Of a DNA stretch of 64,000 bases, positions 25,898 to 33,819 are shown one piece after another (position 1 is the stretch's first letter; each line of letters opens with the position of its first letter). Both the position numbers and the translations under genes were made by a program. The stretch comes from Pseudomonas sp. (GTDB lineage: Bacteria; Pseudomonadota; Gammaproteobacteria; Pseudomonadales; Pseudomonadaceae): positions 342,438 to 406,437 of the forward strand of contig NZ_PEKX01000004.1 in NCBI RefSeq assembly GCF_002796985.1, written 5' to 3'. Below the pieces are notes generated by a model that was not told the DNA's origin, ran no database searches, and worked only from the letters and a program-made list of their open reading frames with translations.

Positions 25898-27657
25898 GCG
25901 TTGACGCCTTCGATACGCGGCGGCTCGCCCTGCCAGACCGCCGCCAGCGCGGTATCGCTGAACTGGCCGAGCCGGTCGTAGACCGGGCGACCCTCGACGA
26001 AGGTCAGTTGCACTTCGGTGCGGTGGATGAAATTGCGTGCCGGCTGCTCGAACAGATTGCGGTCGAGGACGATGAAGTCCGCCGACTTGCCCGCCTCCAG
26101 GCTGCCGGTGAGCTTCTCCAGGCCCATGGCATAGGCGCCATTGAGCGTTGCCACGCGGATCGCCTGCTCCAGGCTGATCGGCTCACCGAAGCAGGCCGGG
26201 TCGTCGTTCCACGGGTTCTGCCGGGTGACCAGGGTTTCCAGCGCCAGCCAGGGGTCGATGGACGCCACCGGCCAGTCGGTGCCGAATACCGCGATGCCGC
26301 CGGCAGCCAGTACGCCCTTGAAGTCGTAGATGCGTTTCAGGCGATCGGCGCCGTAGCCCGAACGCGCGCCACTGGCGAAGGGCGTCGGGTACCAGGCCGC
26401 CGGGGAAAACTCGGCGATCACTTCCAGTTCGCGGAAGCGCTTGAGGTTGCCCGGATGCAGGATGGTGCTGTGTGCACACTGGTGACGCACGCCACTGAAA
26501 CCGTTGCGCCGGCGCGCTTCGGCCACCGCGTCGAGGAACACGTCGGACGCCGCATCGCCGGTGCAGTGGGCGATGACGCGGATGCCGCGGCTATCCATGT
26601 CCACCACCATGTCGGTGATGTGCTCGGGCGTCAGGTTGAGCTTGCCGCGCCAGGCGCTCCCGCCCGCCCCGTCCTCACCTGGCCAGGGCGTAATAAGGAA
26701 GGACGAGCGCGGCTCGACGGTGCCGTCGAAGTGGAACTTCACCGCATTCGCCGATAGCCGTGCGCTGCGGTAGTAGTGGCGCTCGCCGCTGAGCAGCTCC
26801 CAGCGGCGGCGCACCGGGAAGATGTCGTCCTGCCAGCTGATCGCCGCCTCCACGCGCAGGGTCAGTTGCCCGGCGTCGTCGAGGTACTTGAGCGCATCCA
26901 GGCGGTTCTCGCAGACGTGCAGGTACTTGGCCGCGGTGACGCCGCGCGAGCTCTGGAAGTGCACGCCCTCGCGGTAGGACTGGCGCAGCACCTTGGCCGG
27001 GGTCGGCGGCATCGCAGCGTGGATCAGCGCGTAGGCTCCGTCGATCATCAGGCCGTTGGGCTCGCCGGTCAGTTCGTCACGCTCCAGGTAGCCGTTGCGC
27101 GGGTCGGCGGTGCTGGCGTCGATGCCGGCCAGTTCCAGCGCGCGGGAGTTGACCATCATGGTGCCCCACATGCGGTCGAGCAGCGCCACCGGGCGATCCG
27201 GCAGGATGCTGTCGAGCCACTCGCGGCCCGGCTTCAGCCCGGCTTCGCGGAAGGTGTAGCGCACCCAGTACTGGCCATAGACCCAACCGTCGCCGGGGTG
27301 GCTGTCGGCGTAGTCGCGGATGGCTTTCGCCAATTGCTCCGGAGTCGGGTCCTCGATGCCGACGTCGAGATCGTCGGCGTAACGCGGGTTCAGCGCCAGG
27401 TCCGGGTGGGTGTGCATGTCGTGCAGGCCGGGCATGCAGAACGCGCCTTCGAGGTCGCGCACCAGGGTGTCCGGGCCGATCAGGTGCTCCATGTCCTCGC
27501 GGCGCCCCACCGCCAGCAGCCGGCCGTCGCGGATGGCCACGGCCTCGGCCCAGGGCTGGGCGGGGTCGAGGGTGTAGAAGCGGCCGTTGTGCAGCAGCAG
27601 TTCGGCAAAGCGTTCGGTGGGGGAATTGGAGGAGCGGAAGCGGTCCGGAGCGGTCAT
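25894..27657 (-). CDS. YtcJ-like amidohydrolase
   Basis: This 587-residue protein belongs to the amidohydrolase superfamily, YtcJ group. It has the strand-1 metal motif GLHDMHTHPDL (near residue 77), a central VIAHCTGDAASD with His, QCAHSTILHP, and the late GTDWPVA with the catalytic Asp. Substrates of this group include N-acyl amino acids and related amides and are often unknown. It heads an operon with a CobW GTPase. A divergent AraC regulator and a pair of 17-bp direct repeats lie directly upstream, so it is probably substrate-induced. Confidence 0.88.
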   Translation of the reverse strand: MTAPDRFRSSNSPTERFAELLLHNGRFYTLDPAQPWAEAVAIRDGRLLAVGRREDMEHLIGPDTLVRDLEGAFCMPGLHDMHTHPDLALNPRYADDLDVGIEDPTPEQLAKAIRDYADSHPGDGWVYGQYWVRYTFREAGLKPGREWLDSILPDRPVALLDRMWGTMMVNSRALELAGIDASTADPRNGYLERDELTGEPNGLMIDGAYALIHAAMPPTPAKVLRQSYREGVHFQSSRGVTAAKYLHVCENRLDALKYLDDAGQLTLRVEAAISWQDDIFPVRRRWELLSGERHYYRSARLSANAVKFHFDGTVEPRSSFLITPWPGEDGAGGSAWRGKLNLTPEHITDMVVDMDSRGIRVIAHCTGDAASDVFLDAVAEARRRNGFSGVRHQCAHSTILHPGNLKRFRELEVIAEFSPAAWYPTPFASGARSGYGADRLKRIYDFKGVLAAGGIAVFGTDWPVASIDPWLALETLVTRQNPWNDDPACFGEPISLEQAIRVATLNGAYAMGLEKLTGSLEAGKSADFIVLDRNLFEQPARNFIHRTEVQLTFVEGRPVYDRLGQFSDTALAAVWQGEPPRIEGVNA

Positions 27658-27716
27658 GGGTAGCCCTTGTTGTTCTTGTCCGTGGAGGCAGTATAGGGCT
27701 CGGCTTTCGGCTGCTG

Positions 27717-27754
27717 ACTAGCATAAGATGACAACTCACTAGCACAAGACGACA
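27717..27754. promoter_or_regulatory. Tandem direct repeats, candidate AraC operator
   Basis: ACTAGCATAAGATGACA (27717-27733) and ACTAGCACAAGACGACA (27738-27754) match at 15 of 17 positions and begin 21 bp apart, two helical turns. They lie between the amidohydrolase and araC-type gene starts (27657 on minus, 27770 on plus). AraC/XylS dimers commonly bind direct repeats spaced like this. Confidence 0.65.
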
Positions 27755-27769
27755 GCCTGAGCCTGCGCC

Positions 27770-28816
27770 ATGCCCACCGCCTCCTTCGACATCGATTACG
27801 CCGCCCGCCAGCTGTTCCGCCACTTCCTCGATGAGTGGCGCGCCCGCCCCGCCCAGCCCGCGCTGGCGCCCTTGCTGGGCGGTCTCGGCCTGCCAAGCAG
27901 CGGCGAAGCGGCGGCCGCCGAGATGAACTTCGCCCGCTACTATCGGCTGCTGCAACAGGCCGCCGGGCTGCTCGGCCCGAGCGACTTCTTCCTGCGCCTG
28001 GGCCAGCGCTACAACCTCTATGACCTGGGGGTGATCGGCTACGCGCTGATCAGCGCGGCCAACCTGCGGCGCTCCTGGGATATCTCCCTCGGCCAGCCAT
28101 CGAGCCTGATGCCGCACCCGATCCACACCCACCGCGAGGAAGTCGGCGAGCACATCCGCCTGACGCTGCAGCTACCGCCCTTCAGCGAGGTGGAGCGCAT
28201 CGCTCTCTGCGAGGAGTGGCTGAGCAGTACCTGGCGCTGGCTGTGCCAGCGCCTGCCGGACCTGGAGAGCTGCGCCGGCATGCAACTGCACCTGCCCTAC
28301 CCGCCGCCGGCCCATGCCGCGCTCTACGGCGAGCTGTTCCCCGGCTGCAGCCATTTCAACGCCGAACAGGCCGAGCTGTGGATGCCCAAGGCCTTCCACG
28401 ACCAGCCCTTCTCCACCGCCAACCCGTCGGTGAGCCGGCTGTGCCAGGCGCAAGGCGCGGCGACTTTGGCCAGCTTCGAGCGCGGCTCTGCGCTGCCGGA
28501 CGATGTGCGCTACTACCTGCTGCAGAACGCGCGTATCCCACTGCCGGACCTGGAGCAGACCGCCGCCTGGCTGCGTCTGCCGCCGCATACATTGCAGCGC
28601 CGGCTGCGCGAGCACGGGCTGACCTTCAAGGGAATCGTGCTGGAAGTGCGGATGGCGCTGGCCCAGCGTTATCTGCTGGCCAGCCGGATGGCGTTGCAGG
28701 AAATTGCCTTCCTGCTCGGCTATGAACACGTCACCAGTTTCCACCGGGCTTTCCAGCGGTTCACCGGGACGACGCCGGAGCGGTTTCGTGCAGCAGGCGG
28801 GATCGCGCCGGAGTGA
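27770..28816 (+). CDS. AraC family transcriptional regulator (OruR/ArgR-like N-terminal domain)
   Basis: This 348-residue regulator has an N-terminal ligand-binding domain of the Arabinose_bd type (roughly 20-210) and a C-terminal double helix-turn-helix of about 100 residues: the first HTH at LRLPPHTLQRRLREHGLTFK, the second at LQEIAFLLGYEHVTSFHRAFQRFTG. It is divergent from the amidohydrolase/CobW operon across 112 bp containing direct repeats, and probably activates that operon and controls itself. Confidence 0.92.
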   Translation: MPTASFDIDYAARQLFRHFLDEWRARPAQPALAPLLGGLGLPSSGEAAAAEMNFARYYRLLQQAAGLLGPSDFFLRLGQRYNLYDLGVIGYALISAANLRRSWDISLGQPSSLMPHPIHTHREEVGEHIRLTLQLPPFSEVERIALCEEWLSSTWRWLCQRLPDLESCAGMQLHLPYPPPAHAALYGELFPGCSHFNAEQAELWMPKAFHDQPFSTANPSVSRLCQAQGAATLASFERGSALPDDVRYYLLQNARIPLPDLEQTAAWLRLPPHTLQRRLREHGLTFKGIVLEVRMALAQRYLLASRMALQEIAFLLGYEHVTSFHRAFQRFTGTTPERFRAAGGIAPE

Positions 28817-28820
28817 AGCA

Positions 28821-28886
28821 ATCGCGGACAGAGTCCGCTCCTACGCCAGGGTTGGCCTTGGTGTAGGAGCGGACTCCGTCCGCGAT
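28821..28886. repeat. Inverted REP pair (GGACTCTGTCCGC family)
   Basis: ATCGCGGACAGAGTCCGCTC (from 28821) is followed after about 18 bases by its inverse, GTAGGAGCGGACTCCGTCCG (from 28863). The two copies can fold into a long hairpin between convergent genes. A single copy occurs at 3393. Confidence 0.8.
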
Positions 28887-28902
28887 CGGCTCGCCTGTGC
28901 GC

Positions 28903-29319
28903 TTAAGCTTCCTTCTCGCAATTGATCATCCACGGCACCCCGAAGCGATCCTCCAGCGCGCCGAACAGCTCGGCCCAGAAGGTCTGCTCCAGCGGCATGG
29001 TGACCTTGCCGCCCTTGCCGAGGGCTTCGAAGATGCGCCGGGCTTCGGCCTTGGTGTCGACGTTGAGGGTGATCGACACACCCTTCACGCCCTCGTACTG
29101 GCCGCACTGCGGGGAGGCGTCCGAGCCCATCAGCACGTGTCCGCCCACTTCCAGGCGGACGTGGATGATGCGGTTCTTCAGCGCCTCGGGCATGTCCTCG
29201 CAGCCCGGCGCATCGGAGAAGCGCATCAGGTGCGGCAGCTCGCCATGCAGCACTTCGGCGTAATAGCGGAAGGCTTCTTCGCAGTTGCCGTCGAAGACCA
29301 GGTAGGCATTCATCAACAT
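28903..29319 (-). CDS. VOC family / PhnB-like protein
   Basis: The 138-residue protein has the glyoxalase/VOC fold in its PhnB-like form: AYLVFDGNCEEAFRYY at the N-terminus, VRLEVGGHVLMGSD in the middle, and a C-terminal FGALEDRFGVPWMIN. Function is unknown. The start has GGAGG 8 nt before it. It is 17 bp downstream of the YciI gene on the same strand, so the two form an operon. Confidence 0.87.
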   Translation of the reverse strand: MLMNAYLVFDGNCEEAFRYYAEVLHGELPHLMRFSDAPGCEDMPEALKNRIIHVRLEVGGHVLMGSDASPQCGQYEGVKGVSITLNVDTKAEARRIFEALGKGGKVTMPLEQTFWAELFGALEDRFGVPWMINCEKEA

Positions 29320-29336
29320 GGTAGTTTCCTCCAGGC

Positions 29337-29762
29337 TCAGGATTTACTGGCGATTTCGGCGCGCAGGCGTTCTTCCTGTTCGCGCAGTTCAGGGGTGAAT
29401 TCGGCGCCGAAGTCCTCGGCCTCGAAGACCTGCCGGATCTCGATCTCGGACTCGCCGTCGAACGGATTGGGGGAGCGCTTGACCCAGTCGATGCACTCCT
29501 GCAGCGAGGCGGTCTGCATGATCCAGAAGCCGGCGATCAGCTCCCTGGTTTCGGCGAACGGGCCGTCGATTACCTGCCGCGACGCGCCATCGAAGCGCAC
29601 CCGCGCGCCCTTTGCGCTGGGCTGCAGGCCTTCGCCAGCCAGCATCACACCGGCCTTCACCAGCTCCTCGTTGTAGGCCCCCATGGCGGCGAGCAGTTCT
29701 TCCTTGGGCATTACACCGGCTTCGGAGTCGGCGGTGGCTTTGACGATCACCATGAAACGCAT
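29337..29762 (-). CDS. YciI-like DGPF-domain protein
   Basis: This 141-residue protein begins MRFMVIVKATADSEAG and contains the name-giving DGPF motif at 66-69 (VIDGPFAETRELIAGFWI). DGPF proteins are the usual neighbours of ECF42-type sigma factors, often together with VOC proteins. Here the DGPF and VOC genes are present without a sigma gene. GAGGAG lies 8-10 nt before the chosen ATG. A TGTCGA-N17-CGAC promoter-like element lies about 72 bp upstream. Confidence 0.88.
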   Translation of the reverse strand: MRFMVIVKATADSEAGVMPKEELLAAMGAYNEELVKAGVMLAGEGLQPSAKGARVRFDGASRQVIDGPFAETRELIAGFWIMQTASLQECIDWVKRSPNPFDGESEIEIRQVFEAEDFGAEFTPELREQEERLRAEIASKS

Positions 29763-30095
29763 GGTCTTTCTCCTCTTGTCATTCTCTTGTAATTGCCAGC
29801 GTGGCGGCCGGTTGCTTCCGGTTCCTGACGAATAGTCGAAGGGCGTGACGGCTGATCGACATGCCACGCAAAAAAAATTCGAGTGGGTCTATGGGGGGCT
29901 CTGAGCATAGGCCGGTGGTCATGACGGTGCCGTGAGCGAGCCGCGGATTCACGGGAGCGCGCGACGACCGGGAGCGAGTTCAAGTTTCTCGGTATCCAAC
30001 CGCCATGCCGCCAGCGGCAGACGAATGGCTGACTGGACAGCCCCGACCGCGCTCCCTAGATTCAGGCCTTTTCCCACGACACGGAGCATTGCCCC
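29763..30095. other. Divergent intergenic region, YciI / YbaK
   Basis: This interval of 333 bases has no supportable gene. It holds the ECF42-like promoter for the YciI operon at 29835-29861 and an A8 run near 29870. I could not place a promoter for the YbaK gene. Confidence 0.45.
29835..29861 (-). promoter_or_regulatory. ECF42-like promoter upstream of the YciI/VOC operon
   Basis: On the minus strand the sequence reads TGTCGA (29861-29856), 17 bases, then CGAC (29838-29835). From memory, ECF42 sigma factors recognise TGTCGA at -35 and CGT/AC-like at -10 ahead of DGPF genes. Distance to the YciI ATG is about 72 bp. Confidence 0.5.
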
Positions 30096-30563
30096 ATGAG
30101 CCTGGAATCGGTTCGCGCCTTCTTCGCCGAAAAGGCCCCGGACATCGCCATCATCGAGCTGGAAACCAGCACCGCCACCGTCGCCCTCGCCGCCGAAGCC
30201 CACGGCGTGGAGCCAGGCCGCATCGCCAAGACCCTGTCCCTGCGGGTGGGCGAGCGCACCGTGCTGGTGGTGGCCCGCGGCGATGCGCGGCTGGACAACC
30301 GCAAGCTCAAGGAAGCGTTCGGCGGCAAGGCCAAGATGCTCGGCGTCGAGGACGTAGTGGCGCTGACCGGGCATCCGGTGGGCGGCGTCTGCCCGTTCGG
30401 CCTGGCGACGCCGCTGCCGGTGTATTGCGATGTGTCGCTGCAGGCATTCGACGAGGTGCTGCCGGCGGCGGGTGCGGTGCACAGCGCGGTGAGGATCGAA
30501 CCGCTGCGCATGGCGCAGTTGGTGGCGGCGGACTGGATCGATGTTTGTCAGGAATTGGCCTGA
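30096..30563 (+). CDS. YbaK/EbsC family aminoacyl-tRNA deacylase
   Basis: This 155-residue protein is a stand-alone INS/YbaK editing domain with the conserved Lys45 (RIAKTLSLR), the GKAKMLGVEDV strand and the GHPVGGVCPFGL motif. These enzymes hydrolyse mischarged aminoacyl-tRNA, for example Cys- or Ala-tRNAPro, in trans. Which amino acid this one removes cannot be told from sequence. It is monocistronic. Confidence 0.92.
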   Translation: MSLESVRAFFAEKAPDIAIIELETSTATVALAAEAHGVEPGRIAKTLSLRVGERTVLVVARGDARLDNRKLKEAFGGKAKMLGVEDVVALTGHPVGGVCPFGLATPLPVYCDVSLQAFDEVLPAAGAVHSAVRIEPLRMAQLVAADWIDVCQELA

Positions 30564-30779
30564 ACGGCTTTGCCGCTGGCGCCAGGCGTTCCAGGGGCCT
30601 GCCTGGCGCACTGGCTCAACAAGCGGCGGTGACGCTCGTCGGCTGAGTTCGGCGTAGCCTTACTCCCACGCGGGTTGCGTCTAACCTGACAACACACCCG
30701 CGCCTCCGCGCTCCGGCACAGCCCGTGGATGCGTGGCGCCCATATCCGCGAACGAGTGTCCGCTTGCGAGGTGTTCGTC

Positions 30780-31289
30780 ATGGCCAACCCCCTGTCCACC
30801 CTGGGTATCGTGCATACCGCCATCAGCCTGGTGCCGCTGATGGCCGGTATCTGGGCGTTCTATCGCGCGGGGCGCATCGACCCGCGCAGCCCGGTCGGGC
30901 GCTGGTACGTCTACGGAATGATCCTCGGCGTGCTGACGGCTTTCGGCCTGTCCAGCACCGGCGGCTTCAACGCCGGGCATGCCATTGGCCTCCTCTGCCT
31001 GCTCTCTGTTGCAGTGGCCAGCTACGCGCAACGGATCAGCGCCCTGGGCGGGCTGGGCGAATACCTGGAAACGGCGGCGATGAGCTTCAGCTTCTTCCTG
31101 ATGATGATCCCCACGCTCAATGAATCCCTGTCGCGCCTGCCGCCCTCCAACCCCATCGGCCAGGGGCCGGATTCACCACCGGTGCAGACGGCGGTGATGA
31201 TCGCCCTGCTGCTACTCATCCTCGGCGTGCTCTACCAGTTCTACCGCATCCATCGGCGGCGCATGCCACCGGCGCGCCCGGCGCACTGA
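30780..31289 (+). CDS. Four-helix membrane protein of unknown function
   Basis: The 169-residue protein has four transmembrane helices (about 8-25, 42-58, 66-82 and 140-158), with a periplasmic or cytoplasmic loop containing a Pro-rich PPSNPIGQGPDSPP segment. It is reminiscent of DUF2306-like or cytochrome-type small membrane proteins, but I cannot assign a family. The start MANPLSTLG is supported by GAGGTG 6 nt upstream; an earlier in-frame start would add 17 polar residues. Confidence 0.78.
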   Translation: MANPLSTLGIVHTAISLVPLMAGIWAFYRAGRIDPRSPVGRWYVYGMILGVLTAFGLSSTGGFNAGHAIGLLCLLSVAVASYAQRISALGGLGEYLETAAMSFSFFLMMIPTLNESLSRLPPSNPIGQGPDSPPVQTAVMIALLLLILGVLYQFYRIHRRRMPPARPAH

Positions 31290-31871
31290 GTATCAGCCGG
31301 AGCAACGGCGATGCTGGCGGGCTCCCGAGCCGGAGCTCCGCCATGACCGTCCACCGGTCATGCGATCACCGACCAGTTGACCGTCGACCCCTGGGGTGTG
31401 TGCGCGTCTTTCTGCTTGCTCCACTGGGTACGTTGGTGAACGCACTGGAGCACCGGTAGCGCTCAACCGTTCGTCACCGTCTCCGCCACTGTGGCCTGTT
31501 TCCCGGCGAATCGCCCGGAGCGACCTAAACTGCTTCTGGGCGCCCGCAGACCAAGACGCCCAGCGCCGGATGGAATCGGCTCCCGCCCCAAAGGCAGTAG
31601 CCTGATAGCGAGCCATGCAGCCCGGCGATCAAGACTGCCCACCGCCGTGAGCTTCGCCATGCCAGAGCGATTCGACATATCACCATCGGCACCACCCGCC
31701 CGGTTGCAGGCGCAGCTCCAATCTCCGGCAGCGGCGCCACCCCAGCCGCTTCCCGGTATGTCTCGCGTTCGCCAGTTCACCGCCCGCCTGGGTGGCCTAT
31801 TTGCACCGCGCCCCAGCCCTCTCACCCAGATGCCGACGGGCAACTCGAAGGAACAGCACCAGGAGAACAGC
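31290..31871. other. Region upstream of the first coiled-coil gene
   Basis: No clear gene lies in these 580 bases, although the frame of the following coiled-coil gene stays open back to about 31491. That extension contains Met codons at 31662 (MPERFDISP) and further on. Two hairpins are visible: CATGACCG/CGGTCATG (31342-31362, loop TCCAC) and CTGGGCG/CGCCCAG (31536-31563). A longer form of the downstream protein starting at 31662 remains possible. Confidence 0.45.
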
Positions 31872-32813
31872 ATGAGCATTCGCAATTCCAAGGAGCCCAG
31901 CGAAGGCACCGGCCCGGCCGATTCGCAGCGCCCACTCGCCAACCCGGACGACCATCTGTCACAGCGCTATGACCTGCCACCCGGCCAGTTGCCGGACCCG
32001 CTGGCCGGAGCCACCGGTCAGGCATCCGCCTACTCGGCCGGTGCCACCGATTACGCCCTGAAACAGCAGCACAGCGCGCAGCACACCCTGGACCAACTCG
32101 ACAAGCTGGACGAAACGCTCCAGCGCGAGGCAAACCGGCCAACCGCGAAGGCAGCCGGTACGTCGGCCGCTCCCTCCGACAGCCCACTCAGCCAGGCCGA
32201 TCAGCTACTGGCGGCGGCCGTCTCGCCACAGGCCAGCGACACCGAGAACGTGCTGCAAGACGTGCAGACCACCCTGGACTCCCTCGCGGGCATGGCCCAG
32301 GGCCTGTCGCAGCAACGCCTGGAATCCATCAGGGAGCGCGAGACCCTGGACGTGCGCCAGGAGCAGGCCGATGAACGCGAGCGCCTGCTCAACGAACGCG
32401 AAGACACGCTGCGCCAATGGGAGCAACGGTTACAGCAGGAGAAGGCCGCATTGACCCGACTCGGCGAGCAGCAGACCGCCACCCTGGCCGAACGCAGTGC
32501 CACCCTGCAAGGCCTGGCGGAGACCGTCGACAGCCGCGACCGTGCCACCACCAAGCGCAGCGAAGTGCTGCAGTCGGAGCAGGAGCAGTTGGAGCGCAAA
32601 CTGGCGCAGATGCGCATCCGCCACGCCGAGCTGGATGGCCGCGAGACGCTGTTGCAACAGAAAGACAACGAGCTGACCGAACGCTTCAAGCAACTGGTGG
32701 ACGCCAAGGAGCGCTTCAGCGCCATCGTTCGCAGCTTCAATGAAACGGTGCGCTTCAACACCGCGCTGAGCGCCATCAATCGGACCGTGGGTGGGCGTTC
32801 GGACGATCGTTGA
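31872..32813 (+). CDS. Coiled-coil protein, paralog 1 of three
   Basis: This 313-residue protein has a polar, low-complexity N-terminal third (residues 1-120, rich in Gln, Ser, Ala, Pro) and a C-terminal core of about 180 residues (125-305). The core is a charged heptad-like helix flanked by two conserved caps: VLQDVQTTLDSLAGMAQGLSQQ at the start and FNETVRFNTALSAINRTVG at the end. The central motif AETVDSRDRATTKR is shared word for word with paralog 2. There is no signal peptide or membrane helix, so it should be cytoplasmic. AGGAGA 5 nt upstream fixes this ATG, but the frame is open further 5'. I recognise no named family. Confidence 0.8.
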   Translation: MSIRNSKEPSEGTGPADSQRPLANPDDHLSQRYDLPPGQLPDPLAGATGQASAYSAGATDYALKQQHSAQHTLDQLDKLDETLQREANRPTAKAAGTSAAPSDSPLSQADQLLAAAVSPQASDTENVLQDVQTTLDSLAGMAQGLSQQRLESIRERETLDVRQEQADERERLLNEREDTLRQWEQRLQQEKAALTRLGEQQTATLAERSATLQGLAETVDSRDRATTKRSEVLQSEQEQLERKLAQMRIRHAELDGRETLLQQKDNELTERFKQLVDAKERFSAIVRSFNETVRFNTALSAINRTVGGRSDDR

Positions 32814-32827
32814 TCCAACCGTGGAAT

Positions 32828-32849
32828 GCCGGGACCCCTTGGCCCCGGC
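32828..32849. terminator. Hairpin between convergent coiled-coil and hydrolase genes
   Basis: GCCGGGACC / GGCCCCGGC with a CCTT loop and one mismatch. It sits 14 bp past the coiled-coil stop and before the convergent hydrolase stop. Confidence 0.55.
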
Positions 32850-32858
32850 CGCTTCATT

Positions 32859-33680
32859 TCAGCGGTTGAGGAAGCCCAGCAGGTCCTCGTTCACCTGATC
32901 GGCCAGGGTGGTGCACATGCCGTGCGGCGCCCCCTTGTAGACCTTCAACTCGCCCTTCTGCACCAGTTCCACCGAACGCTGGCCAGCGGCACCGATGGGT
33001 ACGATCTGGTCGTCGTCGCCGTGCAGGATCAGCGCCGGCACGTCGATCTTCTTCAGGTCCTCGGTGTAATCCACCTCGGAGAATTCGTGAATGCACAGGT
33101 ATTGCCCAAGGTGCCCGCCGGTCATGCCCTGCAGCCAGAAATTGTCGATCACTCCCTGGGACTGCTTCGCGCCTGCACGGTTGTAGCCGTAGAACGGCAC
33201 CGCCAGATCCTTGAAGAACTGCGAGCGGTCTTCCTTCACACCCTTGCGGATGCCGTCGAACACGTCGACCGGCAGACCGCCGGGGTTGTCGGCCGTCTTG
33301 AGCATCAGCGGCGGCACCGCACCGATCAGCACCGCGCCGGCCAGGCGCTTGGTGCCATGCCGGCCGATGTAGCGCGTCACCTCGCCACCGCCGGTAGAGT
33401 GGCCCACCAGCGTGGCGCCCTTGAGTCCCAGCGCATCGATCACTGCTGCCAGGTCGTCCGCGTAGGTGTCCATGTCATTGCCGTTGGCCGGCTGGCCCGA
33501 CCGGCCGTGGCCGCGCCGGTCATGGGCGATGACCCGGTAGCCCTTCTGCACCAGGAACAGCATCTGCGCGTCCCAGGCGTCGGCATTCAGCGGCCAGCCA
33601 TGGGAGAACACCACCGGCTGCCCGCTGCCCCAATCCTTGTAGAAGATTTCAGTGCCATCTTTCGCTTTGACAAAGCTCAT
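32859..33680 (-). CDS. Alpha/beta hydrolase, non-heme chloroperoxidase type
   Basis: This 273-residue protein matches cofactor-free haloperoxidases/esterases across its length: Ser95 in GHSTGGGE, Asp224 in HGDDDQIVP, His253 in APHGM, and the oxyanion loop FSHGWPLNADAWD. Peroxidase activity in this group is a perhydrolase side reaction; the physiological role is probably ester hydrolysis. The start MSFVKAKDG has AAGGAAA about 10 nt upstream. It is a single gene. Confidence 0.92.
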   Translation of the reverse strand: MSFVKAKDGTEIFYKDWGSGQPVVFSHGWPLNADAWDAQMLFLVQKGYRVIAHDRRGHGRSGQPANGNDMDTYADDLAAVIDALGLKGATLVGHSTGGGEVTRYIGRHGTKRLAGAVLIGAVPPLMLKTADNPGGLPVDVFDGIRKGVKEDRSQFFKDLAVPFYGYNRAGAKQSQGVIDNFWLQGMTGGHLGQYLCIHEFSEVDYTEDLKKIDVPALILHGDDDQIVPIGAAGQRSVELVQKGELKVYKGAPHGMCTTLADQVNEDLLGFLNR

Positions 33681-33819
33681 TTGGGTCGTTTCCTTCAGGG
33701 AGTGGTTGAAAAGAAACGCCGCAACTTCAGCGACTGCGGACCGCTCTACGGCGGCCTTGAGCATAGCCAGCGCGGTGACGCCGCCCCCCGCGTCCAGCGC
33801 CTTTCCGACGAGCGACAGC

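Noticed and set aside
28821..28886. The inverted REP pair as a CRISPR or attenuator
   Set aside because: There are only two copies in inverse orientation with no regular spacers and the same units recur elsewhere as REPs.
31491..31871. N-terminal extension of coiled-coil paralog 1 as a certain part of the gene
   Set aside because: The frame is open but a good ribosome site (AGGAGA) lies just before 31872; the extension is recorded only as possible.
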